Position numbers and translations under genes: made by a program | Shown here: piece by piece, positions 43,190 through 53,915 of the stretch | Numbering within the stretch: position 1 is the stretch's first letter | Layout of the letters: every line of letters begins with the position of its first letter | Assembly: GCA_963576565.1 (NCBI GenBank) | Contig: OY755042.1 | Span: 7,526,372-7,590,371 of the forward strand | Direction: 5' to 3' | From: Aspidapion aeneum | Lineage: Eukaryota > Arthropoda > Insecta > Coleoptera > Brentidae | Length of the DNA: 64,000 nt | The notes under the pieces: model-generated | Told to the model about the DNA's origin: nothing | What the model saw: the letters and a program-made list of their open reading frames with translations, nothing else | The model's database searches: none

Positions 43190-43990
43190 TGCCATCTTTG
43201 AAAATGGCAGCCAAATTAAAAGACTTTTTGTTTAAGCGTATCTCCCTACCCAGTAGTTCTATTTTAATTTTTTAAAGCTTGTTTTACTCCTTTTTGAAAG
43301 GCAAACAAATTTTGTCATAACACATTTTTCGATAAATTTCGTAGTTTTTGAGATATAACAAGATTATTAGTATTTCTGCTCGCAAAAGTTTTAAAATAAT
43401 ACCCATGCTCATTTTATTGTAGCTACAATATTATTGACATTTATTTATTTTTTGTTACACAGAAGGCTTTAAATATTTTACAGAAGAGGATATTGAGTAT
43501 ATACGTTTTTAAAGTTCATTGGATGGTACCCCTAAAGACTGCCTTAAAGAGGGTGGTTTCTGAAACTGTTCACAATATTATAGAAATTCTTAACATTTTT
43601 CGCTAGGATGCATCGTTTCGCTGCAAATTCACTTTTTGTATAATCTTGTGAACAGTTTTAGAAACCACCCTCTTTAAGGCAGTCTTAGGGGTACCATCCA
43701 TCGAACTTTAACAACATAAACTCAATATCCTCTTCTGTGAAAGGTTTAAAGCCTTCTGTCTTAAAAAAAAACCAATGTCAATAATATTGTAGCTACAATA
43801 AAATAAGCATGGGTACTATTTTAATTCTTTTACGAGCGAAAATACTAATTATCTTGGTATATCTCAAAAACTACTGGATTTATTTAAAAAAATGTGTGAT
43901 AACAAAATTTATTTGCCTTTAAAAAAGTAGTATAACAAGCCTTAAAAAATTAAAATCGGATGAAATTGATAAAATTTCAAGACGAGGATC
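43190..43990. repeat. Large foldback element, ~350-bp arms
   Basis: The arms are mirrored around about 43610: GAAACTGTTCACAATATTAT/complement near 43650, AAGACTGCCTTAAAGAGGGTGG/CCACCCTCTTTAAGGCAGTCTT, GGATATTGAGT/ACTCAATATCC, TATTGTAGCTACAATA on both sides and TTTTTGAGATATA. No coding capacity. It ends about 170 bp from the mbc exon at 44159. Confidence 0.88.
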
Positions 43991-44158
43991 AGCTAGGATT
44001 TATATGAATATCGCTCTGAAGTCAGGAAAGAGTCCATATATTTAAAATGTGCAATTAGTTTTTGGAACCATTTTTATGTAACTTATACTTCGTTCAGGCA
44101 CAGTGTGCTTAATATAATATAATAATTTAACGAAGCGTGAGCCCTTGCATTTACTCAC

Positions 44159-44281
44159 CACTAAAATTTCCATTAGGAAATCGAGTATATCATACGGCGT
44201 TGGAAACATACTGATGTAGTTATTGTAATGTCGTTCACTCATTTGACGAAAGATGTCCAGCATTACTGCAACTAACTGAGG
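44159..44281 (-). CDS. mbc: DOCK1/myoblast city exon, armadillo-like region
   Basis: A 123-bp exon (41 codons, phase 0) has a CTTTTAG acceptor and a TTAGTG|GTGAGT donor. The peptide includes PQLVAVMLDIFRQMSERHY and FPTPYDILDFLMEILV, matching DOCK1 FVACMTAILRQMEDYHYAHL and VVDFLMETFIMF. The Val at its end joins VFKELVSNSVYPKDW of the next exon, equivalent to MFKNLIGKNVYPFDW. The upstream intron holds LINE fragments and the downstream intron a foldback element that ends about 170 bp from this exon. Confidence 0.95.
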
Positions 44282-44471
44282 CTAAAAGGTAAAGTAAAAG
44301 TCTAGAGAACTGATTGCAATAATAAAATATTATTTAACTTTATCGCCTTCCTGGTTAGTGCAATTTGTATTAAATATGCATAATGATAGCAAACAATCTT
44401 ACAGGGTTGCCCAAAAACTTAAAATAATTATGTGCAGTTATTTAATCCCGTCTGTAAATTAGATTTAAAAA

Positions 44472-44599
44472 ATTAATGTCTCAGGAATAAAAAAATGCAA
44501 GCAGTACTTGTCAGTGGTTTAAAGTGATTTTATAAATTAATGTCTCAGGAATAAAAAAATGCAAGCAGTACTTGTCAGTGGTTTAAAGTGATTTTATAA
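44472..44599. repeat. 64-bp perfect tandem duplication
   Basis: ATTAATGTCTCAGGAATAAA to GTGATTTTATAA occurs twice head to tail (44472-44535, 44536-44599) without visible differences, so it is recent. Confidence 0.93.
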
Positions 44600-45004
44600 T
44601 TTTTCTGGTTAGGTTTGGTTTGGTTTAGTTTGGACTTTATGTTAAGAGCCCCATAAAAGTACCAACATTTTTGCACACCTGAGAGGCAAATCAAAAGTAG
44701 GTATTTGAAGTTATTTAATCGTTTTTCTGATAAGTGTCATTATCTTAGGGGTCCTCAAAATAATAAACAAATAAGGCATAAGTCTAAGCAGAGGCATTTT
44801 CTAAAGAAAAGTCTCAAAACCAAAAATAGCTACATATAATACAAAAGTAACAAAATAAAAAATACAAACCTGTTGGAATTATAGAGTAGAAATAGCAACA
44901 AGCTATCGAACATATAAAACTCAAGAAAACTTAGAATAATGTAGATTGACCGTAATGTAACAGTTCAGACAAGAAGAGAAAAAATACGAAAATATTATAA
45001 ATAA

Positions 45005-47160
45005 AAAGTTTTGAAAAATAAAAATAATCCCACGGAAATGTGGAAGACGATAAAAACTTTGTTGCCCAAAAATAAAAAAGCAGCCAACATAGAAGAGGTT
45101 GAAATTAATGGATTGGTTATATATAATCTGGGAGACATCCCTAATAATCTAAATACTTATTTTGTAAGCAGCAAAGAAGACATATTAAAGGATATAGACA
45201 AAACTAACAACATAGAACTTTCGCTTTCTTTTTTTTTAAGACTTGCCAGAAAAATCTAGTCTAGACGATATTAATATATATTTAAAAAAAACACCGTTGA
45301 GAACTTAAAGAACTTGCGTTAATAAATTTAATAAACTTTTCATTAGAAATAAGGGCACTTTCAGATTTATTAAAAATACCAACAGTTATTCCTATTCCTA
45401 AACAACTCAAAACAGCAAGCGATTTCAGGCCAATCAACATACTGTGCGCAATTGATAAGATCTTTGGAAAACAGTCCATAAACAACTGGTAGAATATATT
45501 AATAAGAACAATATAATAAGCGATTTTCAATCTGGTTTTAGAGCCAATTTAGTTGTGAAACAGGGGTACAGGGAGTTCTGGAAGATTGGGGAAAAATTTA
45601 GTTAGAAATTTAGTGACAGGAATCATTTTCTTGTCTTACGAAGACAAGAAAATGAATGATGACAAGTAGGCCAGAGTTGGCCCTTTTTGCCATGCCCCAA
45701 GTCTGTCCCTTAACTCACTCTCTGCACTTCCCTTTGATGGTCGGGTAACTCATTGGGCCTTCCTGTTCTCTTTACAAAGTCCAGTAAGTCTGCCCATTTG
45801 AGCATGTGCAGTTCTTCCTCGCTCAGAGTTGGCGCTCCGAGTGCCTGTTGTCTCATCCTTGCGTAGGCCTCGCATTCTGCCACGAGGTGTCTTGATGTCT
45901 ATTCTTCCTGTCCACAGGCTGGGCAGGTAGGGTCATTCTCGACTCCTATACGTGTCATGTGCCTCCTCAACCGGTTATGTCCGGTTAGAGTACCTATCAG
46001 CAGTCCGAGGTCTTTTCGTGTCCGTCCCAGCATCCATCTAATTCTGGTCGCTTTTGGACGGTCTACGAATTCTCTGGTCTGTCTGCAACCCGTTCCTGTT
46101 TCCCAGGAGTTTAATAGCGCGTCCTGGGCCCATTTGTTGAGTCCGCTTTGCACTTGTCTTTTTGTCACGCCCAAAAGTGGCTCCGGTCCTACATAGGCGG
46201 TTCCTGCCCCGAGTCGTGCGAGTTCGTCAAGCATAGGTATAAGTGAAAATGTATTGAAATGGTTTATAAGCGATTTAACAGGTCGCAAGCAAAGATTAAG
46301 GGTAAATAGGTAGTGTATTAGGTCGTTTGTTATTTATTATTTACATTAATATTTACATTAATGAACTACACTATTTACTTGTTGGTGGATGATGCTCTAT
46401 TATATTTTACCACGTCGGATCTAGCACAGCTTAAAATTGGTCTAAATCAAATATTAGAAGACGTTTTTTATTGGTGCAACACTAACGACATAAAAGTAAA
46501 CATAACAAAAATAAAATATATGATTATAGCAAAGGACCGGATACATCACCAAATGTCAAACATAGATTTTGCGAATAAACTTGGGCCAAACTGAAATTAA
46601 AATAGTCAAAAAATTTAAATACTTGGGCATATGGATTGACAGTAAGCTAAATTTCAAACATCATGCATTGGAAGTAATAAAAAGATTTCATACAAGATAG
46701 GATATCAATTTGGGTGTTCTCCATACCTGTCAACTTGGACCAAAAAAAAACATTTTTAATGAGGTAATTCTGCCTTATTTTTTTAGGGTTCAAGTATTTT
46801 ATTTCTTTTAAAGCAAAAATACATTTTTCGCTTGACGATATTACAAAATAGGGCAACGAGTGTAATACTTGGAAAACCAAGGTTGACTTTAATAAAAAGC
46901 ATGTAACGGGAATCGCGATGCCAGTAAGATATTTTCTTAGAAATTCATGATTATAACACACGTCAGAGAGACAACTTTTATTGGTTGGGCAAAACCGATC
47001 ACAGAATTCAAAGATCTTAACAAATATAACAACTTGCCCAACACAAATAAATCTTTAGAAAATATTGATTCCTTTAAAAAGCATTTATTTAATGAACTTT
47101 GTCTGAACTAAAATTACAAAAACTGTGTTCGTTGCGTGCAATTTTCACCTTGTATATTAT
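45005..47160 (+). mobile_element. CR1/Jockey-like LINE, decayed, split by a second LINE
   Basis: The left part (to about 45545) reads NPTEMWKTIKTLLPKNKK, DIPNNLNTYFVSS and the RT start SDFRPINILCAIDKIFGK. The right part (from about 46255) reads the palm YLLVDDALLYFTTSD, WCNTNDIKVNITKIKYM and KYLGIWIDSKLNFK. It continues in broken frames to NLPNTNKSLENIDSFKKHLF near 47090. The middle of the RT is lost or replaced by the minus-strand LINE fragment at 45660-46245. Confidence 0.78.
45660..46245 (-). mobile_element. RNase H-type LINE C-terminal fragment nested in another LINE
   Basis: The minus strand reads LDELARLGAGTAYVGPEPLL, GVTKRQVQSGLNKWAQ, WMLGRTRKDLGLLIGTLTGH and CPACGQEE. An in-frame TAG follows, then TSRHLVAECEAYARMRQQAL and GRPNELPDHQREVQRVS. 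It is the post-RNase H region with the CXXC...H...C motif, as at 3.3 and 38.9 kb but a different family. Confidence 0.8.
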
Positions 47161-47458
47161 ACAGGGTTTCTAACGTGTAGTCTTGGAATAGGATTTTTAA
47201 AAATCACTGATTTTTTGTCACTTTTAAAAGCTTAAAAAGATAAAATTACATATTTTTTCTTTCAGATTTAAACGAGTAAAAATACAAAAATCTAAAAAAT
47301 GTTCATTTCAAACTGTATTGGCAACCCCGACCTAAGTTAGTTTCTTTTTTTTTTTCGTGTCATTTTCTGTCCGGCTACACTCAAATACACGGCTTTGCCA
47401 CCCTAGATTTAACCTTGGGAACATCCTACCTTTTAGATATCTTGTTTTTAGCTCACAC

Positions 47459-48184
47459 ATATACTATACTATAGTAGTGTGAGCTATGGTGATCCTAATT
47501 TTTTCGAGAAAAAAAAAGTTGCTCCGATTTCAAAAATTTTTATATATCTTTGCGTCTCAGACGATTTTGAAACTTTTTTGTTGCGCCGTCTGTCTGTCTG
47601 TCTGTATGTCTTTCTGTCTGTCTGTCTGTAACGACCAACGCGCATAACTCAAAAACCGCTTGGCCGATTTCAATGAAATTAGGTACCTAGGCTGGGTCTT
47701 CGGTCGAGATGGTCCCATTTAAAAATGAACAAAATCCACCGAACACAAACCAAATAAAAGGGTGGGGATAGATTTCAAAAATTAGATTTTATGTGAAAAT
47801 ATGGCGTGTGTGATATCAAACGAAAGGTAATTGAGTCTGGAGTTAAACAAAATACATTATAATTTATTTTAAGAAAAGGGTGGGGGTATATTTCAAAAAT
47901 TAGAGTTTAAGTGAAAATATGGCGTGTGTGATATCAAACGAAAGGTAATTAAGTTCGGAGTTCAGCAAAATACATTTTAGTTTTTGTTTTTTTAAGGGTG
48001 GGGGTGGATTTCAAAAATTTGAGTTTAAGTCAAAACATGGCTTGTGTGGTATCAAACAAAAGGTAATTTAGTGTGGAGTTGAATAAAATATATTTCAGTT
48101 TTTAGCTATATTAGCTCACACGTACACTAGAACTATAGTACCTAGTGTGAGCTTAGGGGCCCATATATTGGCAGAGTATTTTTT
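47459..48184 (-). repeat. Dispersed repeat, copy C (inverted; hairpin-ended, CAGA-rich)
   Basis: Complement of copies A and B: it starts TAGCTCACACATATACTATA and ends GGGCCCATATATTGGCAGAG. Three ~105-bp subrepeats and a CTGT run (47587-47628). It lies inside the intron between mbc exons 48842 and 44159. Confidence 0.88.
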
Positions 48185-48658
48185 AATATAATACATAACG
48201 GTGTATCTTTTTAAGTGTTTTTTGAATTGCTATTAGAGTTTCTATTTTTGTGTGTGTATTTGGTCTATATTTTGTTATTTAATTTTAATTTGTTTTGATA
48301 AATCTAGAATACTCGTAAAATGTATGTTATATCGAAACACTGACATTGATATTATGATTTAGTACTATATTAAGACATTATTTAAGTATATTTTAAACTG
48401 TAAATTAGCTTTGCTAAATAAAGAATTTATATAAACCTCTAGCTGGGCGCAGTTAATTAAAAATGATTAAGATTGAGTATAGGGATTTGAAAGAGAAAAA
48501 ATACCTCCTTTTGAACGCTTTGTGTTTTAGCTTTGTAGGACTAATAATAAAACAATTTCGTACAGAAAACGTTTAAAACACAAAAACAACTAGTGCTAAT
48601 GCAAGAGAATGTTGCGCGTCAAAATATAATTAAGTTTTCTCTATTTCTAATACGACGC

Positions 48659-48745
48659 AATATTGTGTGGATTGTCTCTTTCCATGTTGATGTGAGCTTG
48701 GATAATCGCCCTTAAGTTGTTTTGAAATACTTCGGTCAAATCCAT
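48659..48745 (-). pseudogene. Partial duplicate of the mbc exon at 48842-48997
   Basis: About 80-88 bp repeat the last part of the neighbouring mbc exon. On the minus strand the copy reads DLTEVFQNNLRAIIQ and HINMERDNPH, against DLTKVIQTNLRAIIQ and HIKMERDNPH in the exon. The copy lacks the first half of the exon, has no AG acceptor at its start, and its donor is gone: CATTGT|gtaag is replaced by CACAATATTGCG, with an in-frame stop soon after. It therefore looks like a dead tandem exon fragment, although the frame is kept through the copied part. Confidence 0.8.
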
Positions 48746-48841
48746 GATATACACGAAATATTGGAGTCAAAGAAAATGCAATGTATCGTTGAGGTTTCAG
48801 ATTTACAGCTTAAATGATCAAGGGAATTAACTAAAACTTAC

Positions 48842-48997
48842 ACAATGTGGGTTGTCCCTTTCCATTTTGATGTGAGCTTGGATAATCGCCCTTAAGTTGG
48901 TTTGAATGACTTTGGTCAAATCATCGTAAGTCGGTCCCACGTTTTGTTGGAATAGCAACTCCATTATTTCGCTTAGGATTTTTATACACAGCTCGAC
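48842..48997 (-). CDS. mbc: DOCK1/myoblast city exon, armadillo-like region
   Basis: A 156-bp exon (52 codons, phase 0) lies between a GTTATAG acceptor and a TGT|GTAAGT donor. The peptide starts VELCIKILSEIMELL and contains QQNVGPTYDDL and AIIQAHIKMERD. These match the DOCK1 segment with QLLSHILEVLYRKDVGPT and VISMGRD in order and spacing. This is the helical repeat region between DHR-1 and DHR-2. The exon ends in Cys and joins PQLVAVM of the next exon, reproducing the DOCK1 register. A partial duplicate of its 3' half lies about 100 bp downstream in the following intron. Confidence 0.93.
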
Positions 48998-49019
48998 CTA
49001 TAACAGATATGGGATGAAG

Positions 49020-49211
49020 GTAAAATAAATCGTTATCTTTAAATATAAAGGGTGTCCCTAAATTAATAGTACATCTGAAAGTAGGCGATTCTTTGGCTTA
49101 TTTCATAACTAAAATGTTATATAAACATGCGACCGAGAAAGCTTCGTTTCCGAGATACAGGGTGTTAAAGTTTTAATTAAAACAAAATTTTTTCATCGTC
49201 ATTTTTAAACC

Positions 49212-49264
<53 letters not shown>

Positions 49265-49665
49265 AGATATTTTTATGAAATATGAGAAAGTGAAGCTAAT
49301 ATATTAAATATTTTAATTGCTGTTCTATTGTGTGAAGAAATCATGTCCTTAACAATTTGTTTTTAAATTGATGTAGCAAAAGTTGTACAAAGAAAAGTTT
49401 GTGAAAAACCATGGAAAAAATCGCCATCTGGGATTTATGAAATTCCACAGGCGCTCTTACTTAAATTAGTAAAAATATCTTTGTTAGTTTTTAAGATGTA
49501 AAGCTAATTTCTTTATAATTTTAATTGATATTCTATTGCAAACAGAACACGTTTTTACAGTTTTCTGTAAAAGTAATTTAGCGAAATTTATAAGACAAAG
49601 TTTGTTGGATTTATAAAGTCGCACAAGCTCTCTTACTTAAAATTAAGACAAACACCCGGATAACT
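49020..49665. repeat. Tc1/mariner-like end, TA microsatellite and diverged tandem units
   Basis: AAGGGTGTCCCTAAATTAAT near 49050 resembles MITE ends. (TA)n fills about 49214-49262. Two related units follow (AAGCTAAT...TTTTAATTG.T.TTCTATTG...GCTCTTACTTAAA) near 49293-49490 and 49500-49640. No gene. Confidence 0.55.
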
Positions 49666-50499
49666 TAAAATTCTGTAAAACATCACCAATTGATCTAGTT
49701 TAAAAAAATCTTCCACAACTCTCCACTAAAACACTTTTCTGCCTAAATATAAAATCTACATTACCTTTTAAGTTATGGTATATCCATGTACGTGGAATAT
49801 GACGTATATGGGTATATCTAAGAACAAACAGACACCTGGAGGTTATAATATAAAATAAATCTATTTTGCTTATAATGTTTTATTCAGTTTTACTGAAATA
49901 GTAAAACATAAAGAAGATCGTATGTCTGTGATAGAAACTAAAGCCAGCTAAAAAACGTATTTACGTGAATAATAACTTAAGTATATGTAGAATTTATAAA
50001 AAAAAATTGTCTAGTAAGAAGTTATAACATAATTTCAAAAAACAAAACACCATAATGTTTTCTTTAAATGGTTTCTTGCCTAACGAACATTTTTAGCCCG
50101 ATCGAATATCATAATTGGTTAAATGCAATAATATCCATTTGATCAAATCCTCTTTAAGTTTTAACCACTTTTTATAACACCAAAAAGGCCTGTGTTTAAA
50201 ACTCGTAGACAATGATTGAGTATAAACAAAATTTGAAGTGCGCCCTTAAATACTTGGATATGGGCATTTTTCATTTATCGTGATCTACGGTCGATATTTT
50301 CTTATTATTGTTGAATGAACCTACAATAGTCAGGAAGATTTTCAAAGGACCTAGATTTGAGGTATATAGAAAATTTTATTGCTGATTTTTATAGCCCAAA
50401 AACTCATCTTTAAAGATCAGGTTGATGCCACTCTGGGACCCTTGAGTTATTCAAGATGGCGGCGAATGACCGATAAAAAAATTAAAAAATAAAAAGTTT

Positions 50500-50944
50500 T
50501 CAAAAACAGAAAGCTGTCGTACGCCCAGCTAAAACTTTGGAAGGCTCTAGAAAAAACCAACATCAGTATAACACTAATAAAAGCTGTTCAAGAAGTCTAT
50601 AAAGACAACACAAGCAAAATAAATAAAGGGCAGACATTACAAACTGGAAAGAGTGAGAAATGAAAGAAATCAAGATATTATGGATGTTAAACACAAAATA
50701 ACGGAAGACATATAAATTAACCAACTTAGATGTTATGGACAAGTACTAAGAATGGCGGAAGACTCCCAAGAATCCCAAAGAAAATACTGAATTGGACACC
50801 ACAGGGAAGAAGAAAGACCCAGACTGAGTTGGAGACAAGGCATAGACACAGACATCAGAGAAATAGGAGTAGATGAGAATCTCTGGATCAACCGAAACCA
50901 ATGCAAAATGGAAATCAGAAGACGGTGGAGAACGTTAAAGACTT
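50500..50944 (+). mobile_element. RTE-like LINE 3' fragment, badly decayed
   Basis: Broken plus-strand frames read ALEKTNISITLIKAVQEVYK, then, after a deletion, RNERNQDIMDVKHKITEDI, GQVLRMAEDSQE and the C-terminal pattern RRRWRTLK. This resembles the RTE C-terminus at 8.25-8.6 kb but is a different family. Confidence 0.65.
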
Positions 50945-52045
50945 TTCTAGAGTTTTCTGGAATTTTCAAGAAAATTTCGTTTACGTCCAGGCTTATTCAA
51001 AGATGTTCAGAACATTTCTAGGCTTTTTCGGAAAATTTCCGGACTTTCTTTAAACACTTCCAGACTACTTTAACTTTTCCAAAACATTTCCAAATTTGTC
51101 TAGAGTTTTCCAAAACATTAACAGATGTTTAATACCTGTCCAGAATTTTCCAGAACACTTAAGACTTTTTCAGAACATTACCGGACTTTTTCTGAACAGT
51201 TGCAGACTTCTTCAGAATTTTCCAGACTTTCCTTATCATTTTCCGACTTCTCTAGACTTTTTCTGGACATTTCCAGACATTTTTGCTGAACAATTCCAGA
51301 CGATACCACTTTTTTAGAATTTTCCTGAATACACCCACTTTTACAGACTTGTTCATAACATTCCCAGAGTTTTTATTGACCTTTGAAGAAAACATTTCTA
51401 GAGTTTTCTGGACCTTTCAAAAAAATTTCCTTACTTAACGACTTATCAAGAATTTTAAAAAACATATCTAGATTTCCAGAAAATTTCCGGGCTTTTTCTA
51501 AACACTTCAGACTTTTCTTTAACTTTTCCAGACTTGTTCAAACTTTTTAAATTTACAGAATTTTCCTGCACCTTTCAAGAGCTTCCCAGAAAATTTTGTC
51601 TTATCCAAAGATTCCCAGAACAATTACAAACTTTCCCAGACTTTACCAGTGTTTTCTACAACATTTCCAGACTTTGCCAGACTATCCAGACATTTCTGAA
51701 CATTTTCAGACTTTTTCAGTACAGTTTTGCTTAACATTTCCAGGTTTGTCCAGATTTCTGCACAATATTTCCAGACTTTTCCGGAATATTTCGAGACTTT
51801 TCCAGAGATTTCTAGACTTTTCAAGAAAACTTCGATACTTTTCCAAACTTGTCCAGAATTTTCCAGACTTTTCTAGGACATTTCCGGATATTTTCAGACT
51901 CTTCTAGGACAGTTACAGAGTTCTCCAAACTTTTACAACTAGTCTAGAGTGTTTCAGAACATTTCCAGCCGTTGCCAGACTTTTTCTGAACACTTCGAGA
52001 TTTTTCCAGAACTCAAACTTGTCCAAACATTTGCAGATATTTCCC
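50945..52045. repeat. Degenerate TTCCAGA-rich minisatellite, ~1.1 kb
   Basis: Dozens of irregularly spaced variants of TTTTCCAGAMWTTTCC with T-rich spacers (units about 11-18 bp). Open frames through it on both strands (Phe/Pro/Asp/Ser-rich) are repeat translations, not genes. Confidence 0.88.
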
Positions 52046-52549
52046 AATGAGGTACACACATCTCGATTGGCTTTAAAGGCTTCTGTTTGGCATATAAAGA
52101 TGCCACTCCCAGATCACACTTTAGAAACTCTGTATATTCAAAACCCTTTACAAAAATTCGAAAAAAATATTGTATAAATAATTGCCTTTCAGATGTTATC
52201 CAAATAATTTAGATATTAATAAAGCTTCTTAAGGATACATAAAACCATTTCCAGGATATCGTAGCTATAGAAACCCTAACTCACTTTCTTTAGCTGGCTA
52301 TTGTTTTATCACTATGATTTTCATTATATTTTATGTTTTTTAAGTAATTGTAAATAAAAATTACCAAGGGTTAAAAAAATATATCTATCACTAATTTTTA
52401 CCTTCCTAGCCCGTGTAGCAATGGCTAGAGAAGGTATTATTTTCGACAAATTTTTTTTCAAGATAACGCCGAAAATGTGTTATTTGGGTGTATTTTGACC
52501 TATCTTAGCAATATCGTCGTGATGTCTGTCTGTGTGTATGTGTATATTA

Positions 52550-52870
52550 ATTCTGTCCGTAACACGACAGCTCCTAAACCGCTGAACCGATTTTCATAAA
52601 GTTTTTAGGTAAAATAGTGTTTGTTACTCTAACGAGCTGATTAGATTTTGGTCAAAATCCATTAATGCTAATGACAGTTTTTTGACATTAAAATTTGTTT
52701 TGAAAATGCTAACTTTTTAACGGACCATCGTATCAATACGCGGTTTTCAGAATATAGTAACTACATTTTCTTTTAAATAATTTTTCTTATAACCAAAAAC
52801 AGTTTTCAAGGCTGATATATCACGGCTTCACTTGAAGTGTGCTAATAGGCTAGCTAGAAAGATCCGTCAC
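52550..52870 (+). repeat. Dispersed repeat, opposite orientation to 33784-34150
   Basis: CGTAACACGACAGCTCCTAA, TAACGAGCTGATTAGATTTT, GGTCAAAATCCATTAATGCT and CAAGGCTGATATATCACGGC match the complement of 33784-34150. It is preceded by a GT-rich microsatellite and ends less than 100 bp from the mbc exon at 52953. Confidence 0.8.
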
Positions 52871-52952
52871 TACTACTGTGATTTAGAAAAAAAAGTATTG
52901 TGCATAAGTTAAATATGTGTTTTAACAAATAAATTTAGAAAATTATTGTCAC

Positions 52953-53066
52953 CTCTTCCGAATAGCCGACATGCTGACAAAGTTCCGAGTTCGTAGTTCC
53001 CAGCAGCTGAGCGACTTTAGCCAACGATCGATTTTGCAGTCTGCCATCCTGGCGCACCAACACACC
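52953..53066 (-). CDS. mbc: DOCK1/myoblast city exon (most upstream exon seen), partial gene
   Basis: A 114-bp open exon (38 codons, phase 0 at both ends) has a TTGTAG acceptor on the high side and a GAG|GTGACA donor on the low side. The peptide runs from GVLVRQDGR to QHVGYSEE. Its last residues continue into the next exon (VELCIKIL) with the same spacing as the DOCK1 stretch around HLERQEDLEACCQLL: the His, the acidic pair and the Cys line up. The first two thirds are divergent from vertebrate DOCK1, so assignment rests on position, phase and the junction. DOCK proteins bind ELMO and activate Rac in cytoskeletal remodelling, myoblast fusion and engulfment. Earlier exons (SH3, DHR-1/C2) were not found up to 64 kb. 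It could be an unrelated exon, but the phase fit argues against that. Confidence 0.62.
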
Positions 53067-53688
53067 CTACAACACACCCAAAACACCACTACAAACTACA
53101 ATACGTCTACAGTACCAAACAGTTAAAAAATAAAATAAATCAACAAAACTTAAAACCTAAAACTTAAAAAAAAATAAACTCAAAATAAAGTCTTAAATAA
53201 ACGTCAGAAATACGCTAGGGTTATTATGACTGTTATAAAAATAAATTGTATTGTATTTCTGCGAGACCTGCATGAACCCAGACCCTCATGGGTCCATTGT
53301 GCCCAGGTGCCTACTGAATTTGAGTAAGGTGACGAAAAACTCTGCAGACTACAATAAACAATTATTTAGCCTCAACAATTTTGCTCAAAGATATACAACT
53401 AAAAGCCTAAATTGTTAGCTATGTTATAAAAATAACAATTTCAGAATTGATTTAAAGTATGACGCTGTGAGAAATCTACTTGTTAATGCGTTGGTTTAAA
53501 TCAATGCAGTGGAAACAAGCCTGAGTTCACAGCACAGGGGAGATGAAATTACTAATAACTTTTTGACTTTAATTTAAACAATTCTGACGTTTATTAAGAC
53601 ACCCACAAAAAAAAAGAAATACTAAACATACCAAGTAGCATTTATAAAACATTTAAAGTATGCTGTTTAAATTTAATTGAAAGAATTA
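53067..53688. other. mbc intron sequence upstream of the first exon seen
   Basis: A-rich intron immediately beyond the acceptor. A GC-richer stretch (53268-53345, ACCCTCATGGGTCCATTGTG) has no recognised identity. Confidence 0.4.
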
Positions 53689-53915
53689 GGTAATTGACTA
53701 TTATCCATTATTAAGTAGGCATTACACTCTCGGCAAATTACATCATGGCTAAGCCAGTCCGAGAGTGTAAAGAAAAGTTGCACTCGGCGGTTCCAGTGTG
53801 TCTCGTTGGCTCTCAACCTCGTGTCAGTTTTCTATGCCCGAGTAAAAGTTCTCGTACAAAGGGCAAGAGGATTTGCACTCGAACAAGAGTGTAATGCCGA
53901 AAATAGACAATTACC
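53689..53915. mobile_element. 227-bp MITE with GGCATTACACTCT inverted repeats
   Basis: GGTAATTG.CTATT plus GGCATTACACTCT at the left is mirrored as AGAGTGTAATGCC plus AATAG.CAATTACC at the right (ending 53915). ACACTCTCGG-type words occur again inside. The open frame at 53806-54015 begins in the MITE and has no family. Confidence 0.78.

Noticed and set aside
51096..51907. Phe/Pro-rich open frames on both strands
   Set aside because: They follow the TTCCAGA minisatellite; all frames look alike in composition.
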